Below are positions 52,462 through 61,167 of a stretch of DNA of 64,000 nucleotides, one piece after another. The translations under genes were made by a program, and so were the position numbers. A model generated the notes under the pieces. That model saw only the letters and a program-made list of their open reading frames with translations. It made no database searches and was not told where the DNA came from. The DNA is taken from NCBI GenBank assembly GCA_963836905.1, contig CAWIKY010000006.1, forward strand, positions 930,001-994,000, in the 5' to 3' direction. How positions within the stretch are numbered: position 1 is the stretch's first letter; each line of letters opens with the position of its first letter. The stretch is from CAWIKY01 sp963836905. GTDB lineage: Bacteria; Pseudomonadota; Alphaproteobacteria; Caulobacterales; Hyphomonadaceae.

Positions 52462-53121
52462 TCATTCGGTTCCAGACGCCGGTTCATTACGCGTCAGAAA
52501 GAACTGATCAATCAGGATCATGATTGCCCCGACAGTGATCGCGGCGTCTGCGACATTGAACACGTAGGGAAAGCCAAGGCCCAGTATGCCGTCGCGAAAC
52601 ACGGGTGGCGCAAATGGAATTTCCAGAAACGCCAGCTCGGGCCGCAAGACGAACTCGATACCGAACCACGGACCGGAAAAATCGAAGAAATCGACGACGG
52701 CACCGAAGCGGAACCGGTCGATCATGTTGCCGATCGCACCGCCGATGACCAGAAGCAACGCAACCGAAGGGAAAACCCGGGTCTGATTGCGTAGCCACAT
52801 GAAGAAGAAACTGGCCACCGCGAGCTGAACCAGCAGCAGAAGCCAGCGCCACACACCTTCCGACTGGCCAAGACCGAAGCTGAAACCGCGGTTCCAGACC
52901 ATGGTAAGGTCCATCACGCTCCAGAGCTCTATCCGTCCGCAGGCAGCCGTCCGGTCAAGGCAGGCAAGCGCATTGAAGACGTCCATGTTCAGAACCAGCG
53001 TCTTGGTCAGCTGGTCCAGAACAAGAATGGCGAGAACGAGCATCCATCCCCAGTTGGGCGAGAGGCCCCGGATATCATGCCAGCCTGGCGGCCTTGGTGA
53101 AGGCTCGAACCGCTTGAGCAT
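52462..53121 (-). CDS. lspA: Lipoprotein signal peptidase
   Basis: LspA cleaves prolipoprotein signal peptides in the inner membrane. The conserved blocks are present: DQLTKTLVL, VWNRGFSFG, GGAIGNMIDRFRFGAVVDFF (first catalytic Asp) and FNVADAAITVG (second). Four membrane helices are visible. ATG 53121 gives 219 residues and overlaps ileS by 47 bases. ATG 53043 (MLVLAILVLDQ) would give 193 and is possible. The loop after the first Asp block is longer than in E. coli. Confidence 0.93.
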   Translation of the reverse strand: MLKRFEPSPRPPGWHDIRGLSPNWGWMLVLAILVLDQLTKTLVLNMDVFNALACLDRTAACGRIELWSVMDLTMVWNRGFSFGLGQSEGVWRWLLLLVQLAVASFFFMWLRNQTRVFPSVALLLVIGGAIGNMIDRFRFGAVVDFFDFSGPWFGIEFVLRPELAFLEIPFAPPVFRDGILGLGFPYVFNVADAAITVGAIMILIDQFFLTRNEPASGTE

Positions 53122-56101
53122 CCCGCTCAGTGATGTCCGGAAACTCCGGGTCTGCAGTGGTGGCATCGAAAATCTTCCAGCTTCGGGCACATTTGATCCC
53201 GGTTGCGCGGTTTGGCACAACGCCGATTCCCGCGTGTTCAGGAAGCGTGAAGCTTCCCTGCGGTGGGGCGGCGGTCTTCAGTGTGGCGCCTGAGGTAATG
53301 AAAATGTCTTCGGGTGTCTCCCCGTCAAAGGCAGCGAGCAGAGCCGGGTCCTCGATATACACGAGGGGAGCTGCTTCCAGCGACGACCCGATCCGCTTTT
53401 CACGGCGCTCGACTTCCAAAGCGCCGGTGACAACGCGGCGGACCTTGAAGATCTTCGCCCATCTGGCGGCGTGCGCGCTGTCCTTCCAGGCATCCGGTGT
53501 CTCCGGCAGCAGGGACAAGTGCACCGAGCCGTTCTCGTCGCCTTGCCGGGACAACAGCCAGGCCTCTTCGGTGGTGAACGGCATGACGGGCGCAAGCCAG
53601 AGAAGAAGCCGCTGCAAAACGGCGTCCATCACGCTGCGGACGGCGCGGCGTCTGTCGCTGTCGATCGGGTCGCAATAGAGGCTGTCCTTGCGAACGTCGA
53701 AATAGACGGCCGACAGGTCGACGCCTGCAAAGTTTACAAGCGCCGACATGGCTTTCTTGAAATCGAAGCGGGAGTAAGCATCGCGCACGACCTCGTCGAG
53801 TTCGGCCAGCCGGTGCAGGACCCAACGCTCCAGACCTGGAATGTGGTCCAGATTTCCGTCGAGAGACACGGCTTCCGCGTCGTCAAAACCCTCAAGCGCT
53901 CCAAGGAGGTAGCGGAACGTGTTGCGCAAACGGCGATAGCTTTCGACCGTGGTCTTGAGGATTTCATCCGAGATGCGCAGGTCTTCGGTGAAGTCGGAGC
54001 TGGCTGTCCACAAACGCAGGATTTCCGCGCCGTACTGGTTGGCAATGTCCAGGGGGTCGACCGTGTTACCGAGTGATTTCGACATCTTCTTGCCGTCTGC
54101 ATCCACCACAAAGCCGTGTGTCACGACCTGCTTGTAGGGGGCCATGCCGCGTGTGGCGCAGGTTTCCAGAAGGCTGGACTGGAACCAGCCGCGATGCTGG
54201 TCGGAGCCTTCCAGATAGACATCTGCCTTGTCCGGCATGCCTTCGCTGCGAATAAGTCCACGCGCTTCCAGCGTGAAGGCGTGGGTCGTGCCGCTGTCGA
54301 ACCAGACGTCGAGAACGTCGGTGACCTTCGCCCAGTCGGACGTCTCGGCGTCGCTTCCGAGTAGCTCTGCAGGGTCGGCGCTGAACCAGGCATCCACGCC
54401 GCCTTCGCGGATGGCAGCCAGAATACGCGCGTTGATCGCTTCGGCTTTTTCGCTTGGTAGTGTCGTGTGCGGTTCGCCGTCGGCGTTGACAAAGATCGTC
54501 AACGGGACGCCCCAGTTGCGCTGGCGTGAAATCAGCCAGTCCGGACGGCTTTCTACCATGGAGCGCAGCCGTTTGCGTCCGGTCTCGGGCGTGAAAGTTG
54601 TTTCGTCCACGCCTTTGAGGGCCAGTTCGCGCAGGGTGTGTCCGGCAGCGTCTTTCTGGTCCATCGGGATAAACCATTGCGGCGTGGCGCGTCGGATCAC
54701 CGGAGCTTTTGACCGCCAAGAATGGGCATCGCGCAGTGTTGTGACACCGCGCGCCAAAAGCGCATTCGCCTCCACCAGCGCCTTGATGACCTCTGCATTG
54801 GCACTGCCGTCCTGTCCGCGCTTCTTGCCGGACGTGCGGATGATCTCCATGCCGCCAAACCGGGGCACATCCACGCGGTATTTGCCGTCTTCGTCGATGA
54901 TGTCGCGAATGTCCCGTGCACTTCCGCCATTCGAGAGAAAGACGTTGTAGTCGTCTTCGCCATGAGCCGGTGCAGTGTGGACGAACCCGGTACCGGCATC
55001 ATCGGTCACGTGATCGCCGGGGATGAGCGGGATCGGATCGGCCCAGAAGGGGTCAAGGTCTGCGAGCGGGTGGGCAAGCGAGAGGTTCGTCGGATCGACA
55101 CGTCCCAGCACCTGCTGGCTCTTTATACGTGCGGCCTTCATTACATCGGCCGAAAGGGCGTCCGCGACGATCAACAGATCGCCGCGCTTGGCATAGGGTT
55201 CAAAACCGATGTCCTCGGATGATTCCACCTCGGTCACCTTGTAGAGACCGTAGACTATCTCTGGACTGAAGCTGACCGCCTGATTGGCCGGAATGGTCCA
55301 TGGCGTCGTCGTCCAGGCCATCACGCTCGCACCCTCGATGGACGTTACCGACCCATCGAAATGCTCGTCCTCGTTCGGCGGACGTTCTGCACTCATGGCT
55401 TCGTTGACCACACTGACACTGCCTCGAACGGGAAACTTCACCCAGATCGTCGTGGCTTTCCGGTCGTGATATTCGACCTCTGCCTCGGCCAGAGCGGTGC
55501 GTTCAACAGGGCTCCACATGATCGGTTTTGATCCGCGGACGAGCCGTCCCTTCATGGCTACGGTGAGGAATTCTGCGACAATGGCCGCTTCGGTCTCGAA
55601 ATCCATGGTCAAATAGGGGTTGGACCAATCGCCTTCCACGCCCATGCGGCGGAACTGGTTTTTCTGGACATCGATCCATTCGGCCGCGTACTCGCGGCAT
55701 GCGTTACGGAACTCCGCGCCGTCGACATTGTCTTTCGTCCGGCCCTTGGCCCGGAACTGTTCCTCGACCTTCCATTCGATCGGCAGGCCATGGCAATCCC
55801 AACCGGGGATATAGGCGGAATCGTAGCCCATCATCTGGTGGCTGCGAACGACGACATCCTTGAGGATCTTGTTCATCGCCGTGCCGAGATGAATCGGGCC
55901 GTTGGCATAGGGTGGGCCGTCATGCAGGATGAACTGTGCCGCATTGCGGGACTTGGCATCCGCGCGAAGCTTCTCATAGAGGCCCATTGCGTCCCAGCGG
56001 GCAATCCAGTCCGGCTCGCGTTTGGGCAGGCCACCCCGCATCGGAAAATCGGTTTGCGGAAGGAAGAGGGTGGAACGGTAGTCTGTCGGTGTATCGGTCA
56101 T
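53075..56101 (-). CDS. ileS: Isoleucyl-tRNA synthetase
   Basis: The 1008-residue product is a class I synthetase. It has the HIGH motif as PPYANGPIHLG (residues 63-73), the editing domain (TTPWTIPANQAVSFSPEIVY) and the KMSKS motif in KKMSKSLGNTVDP. The C-terminal zinc finger cysteines of E. coli IleS are not evident; the end is VVPNRATGIKCARSWKIF followed by a short helix. ATG 56101 (MTDTPTDYRSTLFLPQTDFP) is the family start. It heads the ileS-lspA-DUF3035 group. Confidence 0.97.
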   Translation of the reverse strand: MTDTPTDYRSTLFLPQTDFPMRGGLPKREPDWIARWDAMGLYEKLRADAKSRNAAQFILHDGPPYANGPIHLGTAMNKILKDVVVRSHQMMGYDSAYIPGWDCHGLPIEWKVEEQFRAKGRTKDNVDGAEFRNACREYAAEWIDVQKNQFRRMGVEGDWSNPYLTMDFETEAAIVAEFLTVAMKGRLVRGSKPIMWSPVERTALAEAEVEYHDRKATTIWVKFPVRGSVSVVNEAMSAERPPNEDEHFDGSVTSIEGASVMAWTTTPWTIPANQAVSFSPEIVYGLYKVTEVESSEDIGFEPYAKRGDLLIVADALSADVMKAARIKSQQVLGRVDPTNLSLAHPLADLDPFWADPIPLIPGDHVTDDAGTGFVHTAPAHGEDDYNVFLSNGGSARDIRDIIDEDGKYRVDVPRFGGMEIIRTSGKKRGQDGSANAEVIKALVEANALLARGVTTLRDAHSWRSKAPVIRRATPQWFIPMDQKDAAGHTLRELALKGVDETTFTPETGRKRLRSMVESRPDWLISRQRNWGVPLTIFVNADGEPHTTLPSEKAEAINARILAAIREGGVDAWFSADPAELLGSDAETSDWAKVTDVLDVWFDSGTTHAFTLEARGLIRSEGMPDKADVYLEGSDQHRGWFQSSLLETCATRGMAPYKQVVTHGFVVDADGKKMSKSLGNTVDPLDIANQYGAEILRLWTASSDFTEDLRISDEILKTTVESYRRLRNTFRYLLGALEGFDDAEAVSLDGNLDHIPGLERWVLHRLAELDEVVRDAYSRFDFKKAMSALVNFAGVDLSAVYFDVRKDSLYCDPIDSDRRRAVRSVMDAVLQRLLLWLAPVMPFTTEEAWLLSRQGDENGSVHLSLLPETPDAWKDSAHAARWAKIFKVRRVVTGALEVERREKRIGSSLEAAPLVYIEDPALLAAFDGETPEDIFITSGATLKTAAPPQGSFTLPEHAGIGVVPNRATGIKCARSWKIFDATTADPEFPDITERDAQAVRAFTKAARLA

Positions 56102-56185
56102 GTGATCCGGTCGTGCAGAAGAGTCAGGGAAGCCGGTACAGCAATACGTGTGCACGGCAAAGGCGGTGTTGCCCGGCGCGCGCGT

Positions 56186-56211
56186 CCCGGCACCGTAGGT
56201 CCGGTGCCGGG
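56186..56211. other. Hairpin upstream of ileS
   Basis: CCCGGCACCG (56186-56195) and CGGTGCCGGG (56202-56211) form a perfect 10-base stem with a 6-base loop, in the 203-base gap between ileS and the YbjN-like gene on the same strand. It may end the transcript of the 56305-56853 gene. A T-run is lacking. No T-box sequence was recognised. Confidence 0.5.
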
Positions 56212-56304
56212 TGCTACGCGGCCGGGCGACGAATTCGGATGATCGATGCCGGACGGTCTGTCATGAAGCGAGGAATAGCGGTTTCGGTCGCTGACGCAAA
56301 CCGA

Positions 56305-56853
56305 TTACTGCGCAGTCCCGTATAGCTGGCGCGCCACGGCCTGGCTGGCGGATACGAACATCTGAACGGACAATCGCAAGTTTGCGTAGGTCTGTCCGTT
56401 GTCCAGCACGTCATAGCGCGAGACATAAGCCGTGCCTGGTGTCGCAGGATCACGTGCAACCTTCACGATAGGGCTTTCATGGGCAATCGTTAGCAGGCGC
56501 GAATCGTCAACTGCGACGGACGGAAAATTCACCAGTGCCAGCATGCCCCTGCATTGACTGTTCTGACCACCGCTACAAACCGTTCCGCTCAGCGTGAAGG
56601 TCACCCCCTCAATCGTCGCGGTGATCATCGGGCCATTGCCGGTCATTTGAGCAGACACGACCGTGCCGCCGAGATCACTCACGAGCCCCTGCATTTCGTC
56701 AAGCGTGATGCCGAGCATCAGCCGGTTGTCCGGTATGCCGCTCTGTGAAGGGGCCGTTTGCGGTGTTGCAGTCTGAGCGAGAACGGGCCCGCAAAAACTG
56801 ACCGCGATCAAGGCTGCGATGCCTGTCATGGCGTTCGTGGTAATTCGCTTCAC
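56305..56853 (-). CDS. Exported YbjN-like protein, paralogue 1
   Basis: The 182-residue product has a signal peptide (TGIAALIAVSFCGPVLAQ) and a YbjN-type sensory-like domain: GITLDEMQGLVSDLGGTVV, a middle hairpin with two cysteines (GTVCSGGQNSQCRGM) and DNGQTYANLRLSVQMFV near the end. It is closely related to the gene at 56939-57484. The function is unknown; a type III secretion chaperone-like fold is a known comparison for YbjN. Confidence 0.82.
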   Translation of the reverse strand: MKRITTNAMTGIAALIAVSFCGPVLAQTATPQTAPSQSGIPDNRLMLGITLDEMQGLVSDLGGTVVSAQMTGNGPMITATIEGVTFTLSGTVCSGGQNSQCRGMLALVNFPSVAVDDSRLLTIAHESPIVKVARDPATPGTAYVSRYDVLDNGQTYANLRLSVQMFVSASQAVARQLYGTAQ

Positions 56854-56938
56854 GTGTTCTCCTGCCGTTTTCCTGTTGTGCGCAGCTTAGCAGACCCAAA
56901 GGGGAAGTTCGACAAACTTTCCGGTTGTCGTGCGTGTG

Positions 56939-57484
56939 TCAGCGCTCCGGTTCGGCTGGCGTGGGAGCCGCCTCTGCTGCGACGTCAGGCATTGTCTCGA
57001 TAACTTTCTTGAGCAGGTTCGAATAAACGCTCAATGACAGCTTCATGTTGGCATAGGTCTGCCCGCCATCGAATATCTCATAGCGCGTCACGTGATATTT
57101 GTCCGGATATCGCTCGTCTTTTCCGACGCTGAGAAAGACATACCGGTGATCCATCCGCAGGATGGCAATGTCGGGCGCGCTGGATACAACAACTGACGCC
57201 ATTTGCAGGCCGGTACAGCCCGTCTGTTCACCATCGGCGCAATAGACCCCTGACAGACTGAAATTATACCCTTGAAGTTTGGCTTCGATCAGCGGCCCGC
57301 CTGTGCCGTTTGTCTTTACGCCCAGTACTTCCCCGCCGAGGTCGGTCACCAGGCTCTGCATCTCGTCAGCGCCGAACCCGGTCAACACCCTTTCATCCGG
57401 TATGCCGCTTTTGTTTTGCGCGCTGGCCGGTAGTCCGGATAGCAGGGTAGCGACTGTTGCCAATACAAAGAGATAACGTCTCAT
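56939..57484 (-). CDS. Exported YbjN-like protein, paralogue 2
   Basis: The 181-residue product (MRRYLFVLATVATLLSGLPA signal) shares the layout of its neighbour: SGIPDERVLTGFGADEMQSL, VTDLGGEVLG, GVYCADGEQTGCTGLQM with two cysteines, and DGGQTYANMKLSLSVYSN. I use ATG 57484. A 68-bp tandem duplication just upstream repeats the beginning of the gene and its ribosome binding region, creating a 23-codon leader (57481-57552). The end is Ala/Glu/Pro-rich. Confidence 0.82.
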   Translation of the reverse strand: MRRYLFVLATVATLLSGLPASAQNKSGIPDERVLTGFGADEMQSLVTDLGGEVLGVKTNGTGGPLIEAKLQGYNFSLSGVYCADGEQTGCTGLQMASVVVSSAPDIAILRMDHRYVFLSVGKDERYPDKYHVTRYEIFDGGQTYANMKLSLSVYSNLLKKVIETMPDVAAEAAPTPAEPER

Positions 57485-57569
57485 GTCCTCGGGCTCCTGT
57501 TTCCGGATAGCAGGGTAGCGACTGTTGCCAATACAAAGAGATAACGTCTCATGTCCTCGGGCTCCTGTT
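57434..57569. repeat. 68-bp perfect tandem duplication over the start of the YbjN-like gene
   Basis: Positions 57434-57501 and 57502-57569 are the same 68-base unit, starting TCCGGATAGCAGGGTAGCGA. The unit contains the ribosome binding region, the ATG and the first 15 codons of paralogue 2. Because 68 is not a multiple of three, the upstream ATG (57552) leads to a short frame ending in ATGA at the real start. Confidence 0.93.
57481..57552 (-). CDS. Possible 23-codon leader created by the duplication
   Basis: From ATG 57552 the frame reads MRRYLFVLATVATLLSG, then NRSPRT, and stops with TGA that overlaps the ATG of the YbjN-like gene (ATGA). It carries the same ribosome binding region as the true gene. 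Translation would therefore reach the true start by coupling. This is probably an accident of duplication, not a selected leader. Confidence 0.4.
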   Translation of the reverse strand: MRRYLFVLATVATLLSGNRSPRT

Positions 57570-57646
57570 TCCGGAAGCATACTGCTAGTTATCGGAACGG
57601 GGTCCATCCCCGAAAACGGTGACCGGATCCGATTGCGGAAGCTATA

Positions 57647-58510
57647 CTACCAGAGAAGGGCAGGCATTGCGTAGGTTGGCTGCGTGTCGAACTCTGCCAT
57701 GAGGCGCTCGGTCTGGCCCTCAAAGTCAGACGTGTCGCCTTGCGTCAGGCCCGTGGCAACATAAAGCGAGTCCAGCCCTTGCAGTCGCGCACCACGAATA
57801 TCAGTGGCCGGGCTGTCACCAATGGCAAGTATCCTTGTTTTGCCGCTTCCCGCGAAATCCAATCCCGCCAGATGATCCCGCGCCAGGTCGTAGATCGCAT
57901 CATGCGGCTTGCCCGGATAAACGACATCGCCGCCCTCCTGCTCATAGATTTCGGCGAGTGCGCCTGCGCACCATAGAAGTCGATCACCCACGCGCACTTT
58001 CATGTCCGGATTGGCGCAGATCATCGGCAAACCCTTGCGTGCCGCTTCGGCGAGTTCGCTGCGATAGTCTTCCGGATCGCCGTGTTCAGGGTCGGGCAAA
58101 CCGAGGGCGACAATGAACGCTGCGTCGTCGCCGGTCTTAAAGGCAAGCCCCAGATCGGCAAAGAGCGGATCATCGGAAACCCATGACTGATTGGTACCGA
58201 ACTTCCAGACGGGGCCGGGCGCGCGCTTGCGCATCTCGTTTCGCGTCGCGTCTCCACTGGTGGCCGTCCGGTCGAACGCATCTGCGCGGACGCCCAGCGG
58301 TTCGAAGAGACGCTCCACACGTGCAGCCTCTACCGGCGCGTTCGAGATAAGGATGACCGGTTTGCCCGTTGCCCGAAATGCGGCGAGCGCATCACAGGCA
58401 GGCTCGAACGCATGTTCGCCATTGTGGATGACGCCCCAGACGTCACAGAAGACCGCGTCATAGCGGTCGGCGATGGCGGACAGTCCGTCCGGATATTGTA
58501 TGGAAGTCAT
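57647..58510 (-). CDS. HAD-superfamily class IIA hydrolase (TIGR01459 type)
   Basis: The 287-residue product has the nucleophile motif FCDVWGVIHNG, motif II ILISNAP, a C2A cap, and motifs III-IV as YPGKPHDAIYDLA and AIGDSPATDIRGARLQG. It is related to NagD and pyridoxal or 4-nitrophenyl phosphatases; the physiological substrate is unknown. It stands alone, with no close partner on its strand. Confidence 0.9.
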   Translation of the reverse strand: MTSIQYPDGLSAIADRYDAVFCDVWGVIHNGEHAFEPACDALAAFRATGKPVILISNAPVEAARVERLFEPLGVRADAFDRTATSGDATRNEMRKRAPGPVWKFGTNQSWVSDDPLFADLGLAFKTGDDAAFIVALGLPDPEHGDPEDYRSELAEAARKGLPMICANPDMKVRVGDRLLWCAGALAEIYEQEGGDVVYPGKPHDAIYDLARDHLAGLDFAGSGKTRILAIGDSPATDIRGARLQGLDSLYVATGLTQGDTSDFEGQTERLMAEFDTQPTYAMPALLW

Positions 58511-58563
58511 GCGGGCCGGTTTAGCGAATTCGGACCGGTTCGCAAGTCCGGACAGTCAGCTGG

Positions 58564-59835
58564 CTAGCCGGTCTTTCGTTGCATTCGGGCACCTAGCTCG
58601 TCACTTGCCTGACCGGTATCCTTGACCGGTTTGGCATGACCGAACACGTAGCCCTGACCGAACCCGATGTCATAGTCGAGAAGTTCAACGACTGTCCGTT
58701 CATCCTCGACCCTGTCGGCGACAAGATCGACGCCATAGCGTGCAAACAGGGCAGAGACATCCTGAGCGGCGATTTCCCGCGATATGCTCGAGCGCGGGCG
58801 TTCGCGCGTATCGTTGATCAGCTCCAGAAGGCGGCGACCTTCCATCTTGACGAAGCGCACCCCTTCGGCCTGCATCCCCGGCAGATCGAGCCTCAACGTT
58901 TGGGCGCGGTCGACCGAGAACCTGAAACCGAGATCGCCAAGTCTGGCCATATGACGGGCCATGACGGGGGTCCGGCTCTCGAAGGCGTCCGCGGTGATTT
59001 CCAGAACCAGTGACGTCGCAAGATCGCGGTTGTCCCGGGCAAATTCATGGAAGCGGGGAAACGCGTCCTCGTCTTTCAACGTATGGCCGGAGATGTTGCA
59101 GAAGACCGCGATGCGTCGATCCTTTTCGCTCAGGCGCCGGACCATCTGCACGCAGCGAAAGAGCAGACCGGTATCGATCTCTGAGACTAGCCCCTCGCGT
59201 TCAGCGACAGGAAGATAAACATCCGGTTTCAGCGTCCGGCCATCCCGGGTGCGAAGGCTGGTGAAGGCTTCGTAGTAACAGGCGCGGCGCTGTGGAAGGT
59301 TCACGACCGGTTGCAGGCTCAGGTCGAGCCGGTTCTCGATGATGGCCTCTTCGACAAGACCGGCGAGGCTTTCAGGATGGTCCGCATGGGCATGCGCAGC
59401 AAACGACTGAAGGCGATGAACAGGCGTCCCTCGGGCCTGCGATGTGCCCTCAGCGAGCCGCCGTTCGAATGTCTGGCCGAGCTTGCCAACAAGCTGCTCC
59501 AGTTCACGCATCTCCTCAATGAGAGCATCGCGGCGTTCTTCGATCTCGCGTGTGATTGTGTCCTCTACACGAACGATGCGCGTTTCGATCACTTCGTTGC
59601 GTTGATTGGTCTTGCGCAGATCATCGCGCGCCTGAAGAAATCGCGCTTCCATTTCGCGAAGCCGCCCGCGGGTGACCACCGAATAATAGGCCTGCAAAGA
59701 CACAAGCGCGACGAACGCGCCGATGTTCACAGACAGGGCAAGCGAGAGACCGCCGAACCGGTACAAGGCTGCTGAACCTGCAAACGATGTCACGACACAG
59801 GCAGCTATAATGAGAATGTGCGCGAAAGCTGGCAT
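58564..59835 (-). CDS. TipF-like membrane protein with degenerate EAL domain
   Basis: The 423-residue product has two N-terminal membrane helices (residues about 3-23 and 28-50), a coiled coil (about 55-135, rich in Arg and Glu) and a C-terminal EAL-type domain from about residue 165. The EAL signature is changed to CYYEAFTSL, and the DDFGTG loop is replaced by SVDRAQTL, so metal-dependent c-di-GMP hydrolysis is unlikely. This layout is that of TipF, a c-di-GMP effector in polar flagellum placement in Caulobacter. The product may bind c-di-GMP without cleaving it. Confidence 0.82.
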   Translation of the reverse strand: MPAFAHILIIAACVVTSFAGSAALYRFGGLSLALSVNIGAFVALVSLQAYYSVVTRGRLREMEARFLQARDDLRKTNQRNEVIETRIVRVEDTITREIEERRDALIEEMRELEQLVGKLGQTFERRLAEGTSQARGTPVHRLQSFAAHAHADHPESLAGLVEEAIIENRLDLSLQPVVNLPQRRACYYEAFTSLRTRDGRTLKPDVYLPVAEREGLVSEIDTGLLFRCVQMVRRLSEKDRRIAVFCNISGHTLKDEDAFPRFHEFARDNRDLATSLVLEITADAFESRTPVMARHMARLGDLGFRFSVDRAQTLRLDLPGMQAEGVRFVKMEGRRLLELINDTRERPRSSISREIAAQDVSALFARYGVDLVADRVEDERTVVELLDYDIGFGQGYVFGHAKPVKDTGQASDELGARMQRKTG

Positions 59836-60152
59836 TCAGCGTACCCGGATAACGCGATGCCAGGATTGGTCGCGCATAGACTTTTCTAACAAAACAGGAT
59901 TCGCGCGAGGTTAACGGAATATGTGAAGGAGCTGCTTCATCTTCTTGATCCTGTTTACCCGTCTTCGTTTCACTTTCAACCGGAAACAACTGAGATGGCG
60001 GCAAATAAGTGGCTTTTCGGTTACAGGGTTCGCGGTAACGATTTACCGGTATTGGCCATTTCCATATTTGCTGACATTTAACATGAAGCAGCTCGGGTGC
60101 CGGAAACGGCGCCCATGGGGGCGGCACAAGGGGGATGGGGTCTGAACAGGGT
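59836..60152. other. 317-base region without a supportable gene; 12-bp inverted repeat
   Basis: The stretch is AT-richer than its neighbours. GAGCTGCTTCAT (59929-59940) is the exact reverse complement of ATGAAGCAGCTC (60083-60094), 142 bases apart. A 66-codon frame at 59945-60145 lacks a ribosome binding site and recognisable features, so I do not call it. A promoter for the TipF-like gene and possibly a small RNA could lie here. Confidence 0.5.
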
Positions 60153-61028
60153 TCAGGCCCCATTGTCGTTCGGGCCATCGGCGTCGCGAGACGTCAAGAT
60201 GGCAATGTCCGACGCTGCCGGTTCCTTTAACATTTCAATGTCGGCAAGCAATGCTTCATCCGCGCGGCGCTGAACCGGGCTCAGCAGAACAAGTCCGCGT
60301 GCTCCAAGACGCGATGCAGTATCGGCGAGTTGTGCGGGCGTTGGACAGGTTGCCAAGACATCTGCCCAGCGGCGCGCACGGGCACGGTCCCGGGCGTCCA
60401 GAGCCATTCGCCGTTCGGCGAACAATGCCTCTTCGTTGGCGACCGGAGCAATCACCCAGTCGACGGGTGCGAGGTCCTGTATTGAAGCGACAATAACGCG
60501 CGGGTCAGCGGCGCAGGAAAACACGACCGCGCTCTGGTTTTCATGGCGGACATGATAGGCGATCACCTCGTCACCCGTCGCCGATGTCATCGAGAACGCG
60601 TGTACCGAAACGTCGCCCGTCTCGAACACAGAGACGTTTCGTGCGCCCAAATCGACGGAAACCGGTAGAAATGCTGCACCGGAAAATGCAAGCTCGCCTC
60701 GCGCAGCCATGACATGAACGGCATCCGAGCCTGCATAGGCTTCATCGAGGCGCGCCAGCATGTCGGGCAGGGTGTCGCCGCCGACCAGTCGTAGCGGACC
60801 CGGGCGACCTTCAAGCCAGGTCTGCACGCGGATATCGGTCAATCCGAGCAGCGAGGCGCTGTCATGCGCCATGAGGAAAACAGCGTCTGGGACGGGATCG
60901 ATCATGTCGCCTGCACGTGCAGAGGCTCCGAACAACAGTCGTTTTCCACCGGCATGGATGAGCAGGCAAAAAGGTATGGCATCACCTGCCAGGGCCGGTG
61001 ATGGACAGGTCTCGACCAGCAAAATCAC
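60153..61028 (-). CDS. Degenerate metallo-beta-lactamase-fold protein
   Basis: The 291-residue product follows the course of an RNase Z/PqqB-like MBL protein: AIPFCLLIHAGGKRLLFGAS, then PDAVFLMAHDSASLLGLTDI where active enzymes have THxHxDHxxGL, then GPLRLVGGDTLPDMLARL. The metal ligands are lost (AHDSASLL), so hydrolase activity is not expected. A second half with many acidic and aliphatic residues follows. It overlaps the small membrane protein gene by 47 bases in another frame. Confidence 0.7.
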   Translation of the reverse strand: MILLVETCPSPALAGDAIPFCLLIHAGGKRLLFGASARAGDMIDPVPDAVFLMAHDSASLLGLTDIRVQTWLEGRPGPLRLVGGDTLPDMLARLDEAYAGSDAVHVMAARGELAFSGAAFLPVSVDLGARNVSVFETGDVSVHAFSMTSATGDEVIAYHVRHENQSAVVFSCAADPRVIVASIQDLAPVDWVIAPVANEEALFAERRMALDARDRARARRWADVLATCPTPAQLADTASRLGARGLVLLSPVQRRADEALLADIEMLKEPAASDIAILTSRDADGPNDNGA

Positions 61029-61167
61029 GCGGGCGTATCTGCAGCGGCTCTTCTACAGGTGGTTCGGACTGCGGTTGCGGTGGGTCCGTTCCCTCGAAGG
61101 CCATGAGCCCCGCGCCTGCCGCCGCGCCGATCGCAAGGGCAAGAAAAGGCACGACAAGCCGCATCAT
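60982..61167 (-). CDS. Small membrane-anchored protein
   Basis: The 61-residue product is a single hydrophobic helix (LVVPFLALAIGAAAGAGLMA) followed by a Pro/Glu-rich tail (PPQPQSEPPVEEPLQ) that is probably periplasmic. Its ATG overlaps the stop of the FAH-family gene (ATGA), which supports expression. Its end overlaps the start of the degenerate MBL gene. I do not recognise it. Confidence 0.6.
   Translation of the reverse strand: MMRLVVPFLALAIGAAAGAGLMAFEGTDPPQPQSEPPVEEPLQIRPRDFAGRDLSITGPGR

Noticed and set aside
59945..60145. 66-codon frame in the gap before the TipF-like gene
   Set aside because: No ribosome binding site, no family pattern, and composition is like random translation of AT-rich DNA.
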